Shown: positions 6,297 to 9,149 of the stretch, in pieces | Layout: the number at the start of each line of letters is the position of its first letter | Position numbering within the stretch: position 1 is the stretch's first letter | NCBI GenBank assembly: GCA_003235605.1 | Contig: QJVU01000328.1 | Coordinates: 1-9,149, forward strand | Length of the DNA: 9,149 nt | Direction: 5' to 3' | From: Planctomycetota bacterium | GTDB lineage: Bacteria > Planctomycetota > UBA1135 > UBA2386 | Notes under the pieces: model-generated | What the model was told of the DNA's origin: nothing | The model's input: only the letters and a program-made list of their open reading frames with translations | Databases searched by the model: none | Translations under genes and position numbers: made by a program

Positions 6297-7322
6297 ATGA
6301 ACCAGACGGCAGGACGACGGCGTGGTTCGTGGATGCTGGCCCTGCCGGCTGTCATGCTCGGCACGATGGCCTGTGCGTTCTTCGGGATCTTCGGTCGCCC
6401 ACCAGGACCGGTGTTCCCACATGACAAGCACATCGAGGAGGTCGACTGCACCACCTGCCATGAAGGCGTGGAGGACCGCGCCGATGCCGGCTTCCCACCA
6501 TCGGAGAAGGGGTGCATGCTGTGTCACACCGAGATCGACAAAGGAAAGCCCTTCGACAAGACAGTTGCTGCTTTTCTCGTGGATGGCAAGCCCCGCTGGG
6601 CAAAGCGTCAGGTTGCCTACAGCAGTGAGAGTGAGGTGAGATTCGATCACTCCAAGCATGTGGAAGCGGAGGTGGAGTGCAAGACCTGCCACGGCCCGGT
6701 GTTGACTGGCAGCGGTCCGGGCCTGCGGATACACGGCGGCAAGGCGCGTTGCAAGGACTGCCACTCGAAGCTGGAGCGGGGCAACGACTGCACCGTCTGC
6801 CACAAGACTCTGCGGATGGACCAGATGCCGCCCAGCCACAAGCGCGGCTGGGAGCGAAGGCATGGCCTGGAGTCCGACCGGATGATCGAGGGCACCGGCG
6901 AGACCACTTGCGCGCAGTGCCACAGGGAGCAGACCTGCACGACGTGCCACCAGACGCAGGCGCCGCGAAGCCACACCAACTACTGGCGCCAGCGGGGTCA
7001 CGGGGTGATGGTCTCCCTGGACCGCCGCAGCTGCGCGACCTGCCACAGGAGCGACTTCTGCAACCGCTGCCACCAGAACACTGCACCCCGCAGCCATCGT
7101 GCCACGTGGGGTAGCCCGCAGAACGGCCACTGTGTCGGCTGTCACCTGCCCCTGCAGGGGGAGGGCTGCTTCACCTGCCACAAGGGCACACCCAGCCACC
7201 AGCTGGCGGCGCCGTTGCCCGGCGGCCATCTGCCCTCCATGAACTGCCGGCAGTGCCACGGCCTGACAGCGCCGCTGCCGCATCCGGACAACGGATCGAC
7301 CTGCACCAGCTGCCACAAGTGA
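6297..7322 (+). CDS. Thirteen-heme secreted cytochrome c
   Basis: This 341-residue protein starts 4 nt after the previous gene. A basic n-region (RRR at 7-9) and hydrophobic stretch (~12-33) form a signal peptide or anchor. C26 in GTMAC is a poor lipobox, so lipid attachment is uncertain. Thirteen CXXCH motifs fill the rest, from C51TTCH to a final CTSCH followed by only one Lys. The context FPHDKHIEEVDCTTCH and FDHSKHVEAEVECKTCH resembles the cytochrome c7/c3-type F-x-H-x-x-H...CxxCH pattern, in which the upstream His commonly supplies a heme ligand. A 26-residue di-heme block is duplicated. Dense heme packing and lack of a catalytic signature point to an electron conduit, perhaps to an outer-membrane or extracellular partner. 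It is the last gene of the operon, and a convergent gene lies 70 nt beyond. Confidence 0.88.
   Translation: MNQTAGRRRGSWMLALPAVMLGTMACAFFGIFGRPPGPVFPHDKHIEEVDCTTCHEGVEDRADAGFPPSEKGCMLCHTEIDKGKPFDKTVAAFLVDGKPRWAKRQVAYSSESEVRFDHSKHVEAEVECKTCHGPVLTGSGPGLRIHGGKARCKDCHSKLERGNDCTVCHKTLRMDQMPPSHKRGWERRHGLESDRMIEGTGETTCAQCHREQTCTTCHQTQAPRSHTNYWRQRGHGVMVSLDRRSCATCHRSDFCNRCHQNTAPRSHRATWGSPQNGHCVGCHLPLQGEGCFTCHKGTPSHQLAAPLPGGHLPSMNCRQCHGLTAPLPHPDNGSTCTSCHK
6909..7109 (+). repeat. Duplicated 26-residue di-heme module in the 13-heme cytochrome
   Basis: Two equal-length blocks, at 6909-6986 (residues 205-230) and 7032-7109 (246-271), share the layout CxxCH-x4-CxxCH-Q-x2-APRSH-x3-W. The APRSH pentapeptide is identical in both. 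This indicates growth of the cytochrome by duplication of a two-heme unit. Confidence 0.8.
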
Positions 7323-7325
7323 GGC

Positions 7326-7373
7326 GCCAGCCGCGCGGATGCCGGGATTCGCGCCGGCGGCGGCTTTGCTGGC
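7326..7373. terminator. Possible structured terminator between convergent genes
   Basis: In the 70-nt gap between the cytochrome operon and the PEBP gene, an outer inverted repeat GCCAGC/GCTGGC (7326-7331 and 7368-7373) encloses an inner GCCGG/CCGGC stem (7341-7345 and 7354-7358, 8-nt loop). There is no following T-run on either strand, so intrinsic termination is uncertain in this GC-rich DNA. Confidence 0.3.
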
Positions 7374-7392
7374 CTCGAAGAGCGCGGGCGGT

Positions 7393-7839
7393 TCAGCTCC
7401 GCTCGTAGGTACCCGTCAGCTCACACTCCGCCAGGATGTGGCCCTGCATGGCCTCGATCAACTGCCGCCTGTTGATCTCGTTCCGAGGCTCGAGCCGCGC
7501 ATCCAGGGCATAGGCCCTGAAGCGGTAGTGGTGAGTTCCGTGGCCCGGTGGTGGGAGCGGGCCGCGGTAGCCGACACTTCCCCAACTGTTCTTGCCCTCC
7601 AAGCCACCCCCCGTCTTGCCCTCTGCCAGGGACTGTGTGCGGCCAGGCAGCTTGTAGAGCACCCAGTGGACCCAGGGCTCCGATGTCGGGGCATCAGGGT
7701 CGTCACAGATCAACGCGATCTCGCGGGTGCCCTTGGGAACATCCTGGATCGCAAGCGACGGTGATATGTCCTCACCCTCGCCGGTGAAGCGGCGTGGGAT
7801 CGCGCACCCCGCCTCGAAACCCTCACTTTGGATCTTCAT
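7393..7839 (-). CDS. YbhB/YbcL family protein (PEBP, Raf kinase inhibitor-like)
   Basis: This 148-residue protein has the usual length and landmarks of the bacterial phosphatidylethanolamine-binding-protein family: GEDISPSLAI near residue 22, CDDPDAP at 45-51, PWVHWVLYKLPG at 55-66, then GYRGPLPPPGHGTHHYRF and a final LTGTYERS. These correspond to the conserved anion/ligand pocket (DPDxP, HW, GPxPPxGxHxY). No signal peptide is seen, so it should be cytoplasmic. The physiological role of bacterial PEBPs is poorly defined. The start is supported by AGGA (plus-strand TCCT at 7847-7850) 7 nt upstream of the ATG. It lies 66 nt downstream of the selenoprotein gene on the same strand with no terminator apparent, so read-through transcription is possible. 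No functional link to the cytochromes is evident. Confidence 0.93.
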   Translation of the reverse strand: MKIQSEGFEAGCAIPRRFTGEGEDISPSLAIQDVPKGTREIALICDDPDAPTSEPWVHWVLYKLPGRTQSLAEGKTGGGLEGKNSWGSVGYRGPLPPPGHGTHHYRFRAYALDARLEPRNEINRRQLIEAMQGHILAECELTGTYERS

Positions 7840-7905
7840 GTCGCAATCCTAGAAAGAGGTTGGTAGCGAGAGCAGGGGCACGAGGTCGTAGTTCTCACAG
7901 TGGCC

Positions 7906-9149
7906 TCAACGGGTTGGATGGAGTCCGAGCTTGCCAAGGGCCTGCCGCAGGCGTGGATCGTTGCTTCGGAACCCGTACCAGGCGTCGACCACTGTCCCCT
8001 TCTCGTCAATGACATAGTTGAGGGGCACGCCGCTCAGCCCGTAGGCTCGGAACGCGACGCGGGTGGCTGCATCCGAGCAGTCGAGGATGCATGGGAACGT
8101 GACCCCCTTCTTCTTCAACAATGCCTCGGCTAGTTGCTTCTTGTCGGAGCAGTTGAACCCGAGGATTACCAAGCCCTTGTCCTTGTATTGCTCGTGCAGC
8201 TCCTGGAGATGGACCATCTCCTCCCGGCAGGGGGGTCAACCGACGCGCCAGAAGTTGAGCCAAACGACCTTGCCGAGGTAGTCGGAAAGCCTCGTCTTCT
8301 GACCGTCGGCCAGCGTCAGCTCGAAGTCGGGAGCCTTCGTGCCCGGCTTGAGCAGGATGTTGCTCGCATCGGGCATCCACCACTGCCGCCACCCCTCCGG
8401 TGGTTTCCAGGAGAAGATCTCGTCCGGGATCTCGGCGTTGACCCGGACACTGGTCCAATCCTCCTCAGTGGCGCCGTCATAGCTTCCAAGGTGAAGGACC
8501 TGCCGAAGTCGACGAGGCAGGTGGTCCTTGCGGCTGAGCCACAGCCTCCAGGTCCGCTGGCCGTTCATGATGCTCACGAGGATTACGTCGCACTCCTGCC
8601 CGGCAATGGTCTCGGTACCTCCGGACGTGACGCCATCGATATAGCGCTGCAGGGAATCCGTGTAGCCGTGGAACGTGCTGGGATCCAGTATGGTCATTGA
8701 CATGCCGGCGCCCAGACGTCCGGTCCAGTGAGCGATGGAGTGGTTGCCGATGCCCACTCGCTGCTTCATGTACTGGTTGCTGCGATCCGCTCCGTAGGCC
8801 TCCTTGCCCTCCGTGTGAAAGAAAGGTCTCTCGCCGGCCCAGTGGACCCACAGATGGTCGCCATCGCCGACCAGAGTGCCCCCCCGGGAACCATCCTTGC
8901 GTGTCGTTTCGAGGAGGAAGTAGTTCGGCTTCTTCAGCTTTATCTCGTAGACACAGCGGCCGATCTCACGGCTGTCTTTGCCAGTCCACCGGTATCGGCT
9001 CTCCCAAGACAGCGTATTTGCCTCACGCATCGTCTGGACCATGAGGTCGTAGAGGGCATGCGCCTTGGGGTCGTCCACGATCGCAGGCTTCTCCTGATCC
9101 TGCGCCGCGATCGGAAAGGCCAGCAACGACGTGCCTGCTGTCACAGTGG
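7906..9149 (-). CDS. Probable selenoprotein: LolA/DUF2092-like domain fused to TlpA/ResA-like thioredoxin with U-P-P-C active site (5' partial)
   Basis: The frame is open to the window edge. The first visible possible start (GTG at 9144) lies inside a hydrophobic signal-peptide segment ending PIAAQD, so the true start is probably outside. Residues are counted from that GTG. Residues ~25-260 resemble the LolA/DUF2092 fold, with patterns such as LKKPNYFLLET, GDGDHLWVHW and GGTETIAGQECDVI. Residues 266-411 form a redoxin domain: KPGTKAPDFEL, VVWLNFWRVG, then an in-frame TGA (residue 303), PPCREEM, and a cis-Pro region SGVPLNYVIDEKG (P374). TGA sits exactly where TlpA/ResA-type proteins have the first Cys of NFWxxxCxxC, and reading resumes in the same frame. 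Read as selenocysteine, the protein has 412 visible residues. It should act as a secreted thiol/selenol-disulfide oxidoreductase. The alternative is a nonsense mutation. Confidence 0.85.
8205..8221 (-). promoter_or_regulatory. Candidate bacterial SECIS hairpin
   Basis: Downstream of the TGA the transcript reads GGAGAU-GGUCC-AUCUCC: a perfect 6-bp stem with a 5-nt loop. The loop GGU begins 20 nt after the UGA. Bacterial SECIS elements lie within the coding region just after the UGA, typically with a GG/GU-containing apical loop about 16-37 nt away, where SelB binds. The E. coli fdhF element has a GGUC loop at a similar distance. Position, stem and loop all fit. The identification is from inspection, not folding software. 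Confidence 0.8.
8236..8238 (-). other. In-frame TGA, proposed selenocysteine codon at the thioredoxin active site
   Basis: The minus strand reads NFWRVG-TGA-PPCREEM. The spacing NFW + 3 residues + U + 2 residues + C equals that of ResA/TlpA active sites (NFWxxxCxxC). The resolving Cys (C306, nt 8227-8229) is intact and the downstream half of the fold is conserved, as expected for recoding and not for decay. Confidence 0.85.

Noticed and set aside
6372..6374. Lipoprotein attachment Cys (C26) in the 13-heme cytochrome
   Set aside because: The preceding residues are T-M-A; position -3 is not Leu/Val/Ile as in a typical lipobox, so I do not call it a lipoprotein.
4406..6517. 703-aa minus-strand open frame opposite the 15-heme cytochrome
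   Set aside because: It lies antisense to clear CXXCH-bearing genes. The composition is Arg/Ala/Val-rich with no recognisable domain. Long antisense frames are expected in GC-rich DNA.
6267..7316. 349-aa minus-strand open frame opposite the 13-heme cytochrome
   Set aside because: It is a shadow of the heme-motif codons on the other strand, with Ala/Val/Gly-rich sequence and no domain.
7849..7908. A second selenocysteine at the TGA that ends the selenoprotein (read-through gives U-G-H-C plus 15 residues to TAG)
   Set aside because: The UxxC pattern is tempting, but I see no strong stem with a GG/GU loop after this UGA, and the redoxin domain is already complete. It is more likely the true stop.
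7906..8217. A separate 103-aa thioredoxin-like gene starting at ATG 8217
   Set aside because: It would lack the active-site CxxC/UxxC and the first part of the fold. The purine-rich GGGAGGAG abuts the ATG too closely for a normal ribosome binding site. Joining through the UGA restores a full domain.
8236..8238. TGA as a sequencing error or pseudogene mutation
   Set aside because: It cannot be excluded from sequence alone. It is less likely given the exact active-site position, intact flanking domain, preserved frame and SECIS-like hairpin.
1..9149. CRISPR arrays, tRNA or rRNA genes, insertion sequences, phage genes
   Set aside because: No direct-repeat arrays, clover-leaf-like sequences, transposase-like proteins or terminal inverted repeats were seen by eye on either strand.

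Overview
The window is GC-rich, gene-dense DNA from a bacterium with a Gram-negative type of electron-transfer cell envelope. The combination of many multiheme cytochromes c, a Tat-exported iron-sulfur protein, an NrfD-type membrane subunit and a probable selenoprotein suggests a respiratory anaerobe or facultative anaerobe. Plausible lineages are Planctomycetota, the former deltaproteobacteria, Acidobacteriota or a related uncultured phylum. Nothing in the sequence fixes the taxon.

Positions 1-7322 form one tightly packed plus-strand operon. In order it carries: the 3' end of a cytochrome c554-like protein (2 heme motifs visible, Cys-rich tail); an unrecognised 166-aa protein built from six copies of an 11-residue motif; a membrane-anchored tetraheme cytochrome; a Tat-exported ferredoxin-like protein with four [4Fe-4S] sites; an NrfD/PsrC-type quinone-interacting membrane protein; a heptaheme cytochrome with a C-terminal membrane anchor; a 15-heme cytochrome with a NapC/NirT-like N-terminus; and a 13-heme secreted cytochrome. 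The visible part holds 41 heme-binding motifs (40 CXXCH and one CX4CH). Three gene junctions are 4-nt ATGA/GTGA overlaps and the other gaps are 14 nt or less. The likely job is to move electrons between the membrane quinone pool and periplasmic or outer-surface acceptors. The NrfD and FeS subunits would exchange electrons with quinone and the cytochromes would form the wire. No terminal reductase or outer-membrane porin is visible, so direction and substrate are unknown.

Positions 7323-7392 are a short convergent intergenic region. From 7393 to the right end both genes are on the minus strand: a YbhB/YbcL-type PEBP-family protein and, upstream of it, a secreted two-domain protein (LolA/DUF2092-like plus TlpA/ResA-like thioredoxin) whose 5' end lies outside the window.

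The most striking point is in this last gene. An in-frame TGA (8236-8238) falls exactly where the first catalytic cysteine of the thioredoxin CxxC motif should be, giving U-P-P-C. It is followed at the right distance by a perfect 6-bp hairpin with a GGUCC loop, which matches a bacterial SECIS element. The two apparent ORFs on either side of the TGA are therefore best read as one selenoprotein. The second notable item is the six-repeat protein inside the cytochrome operon.
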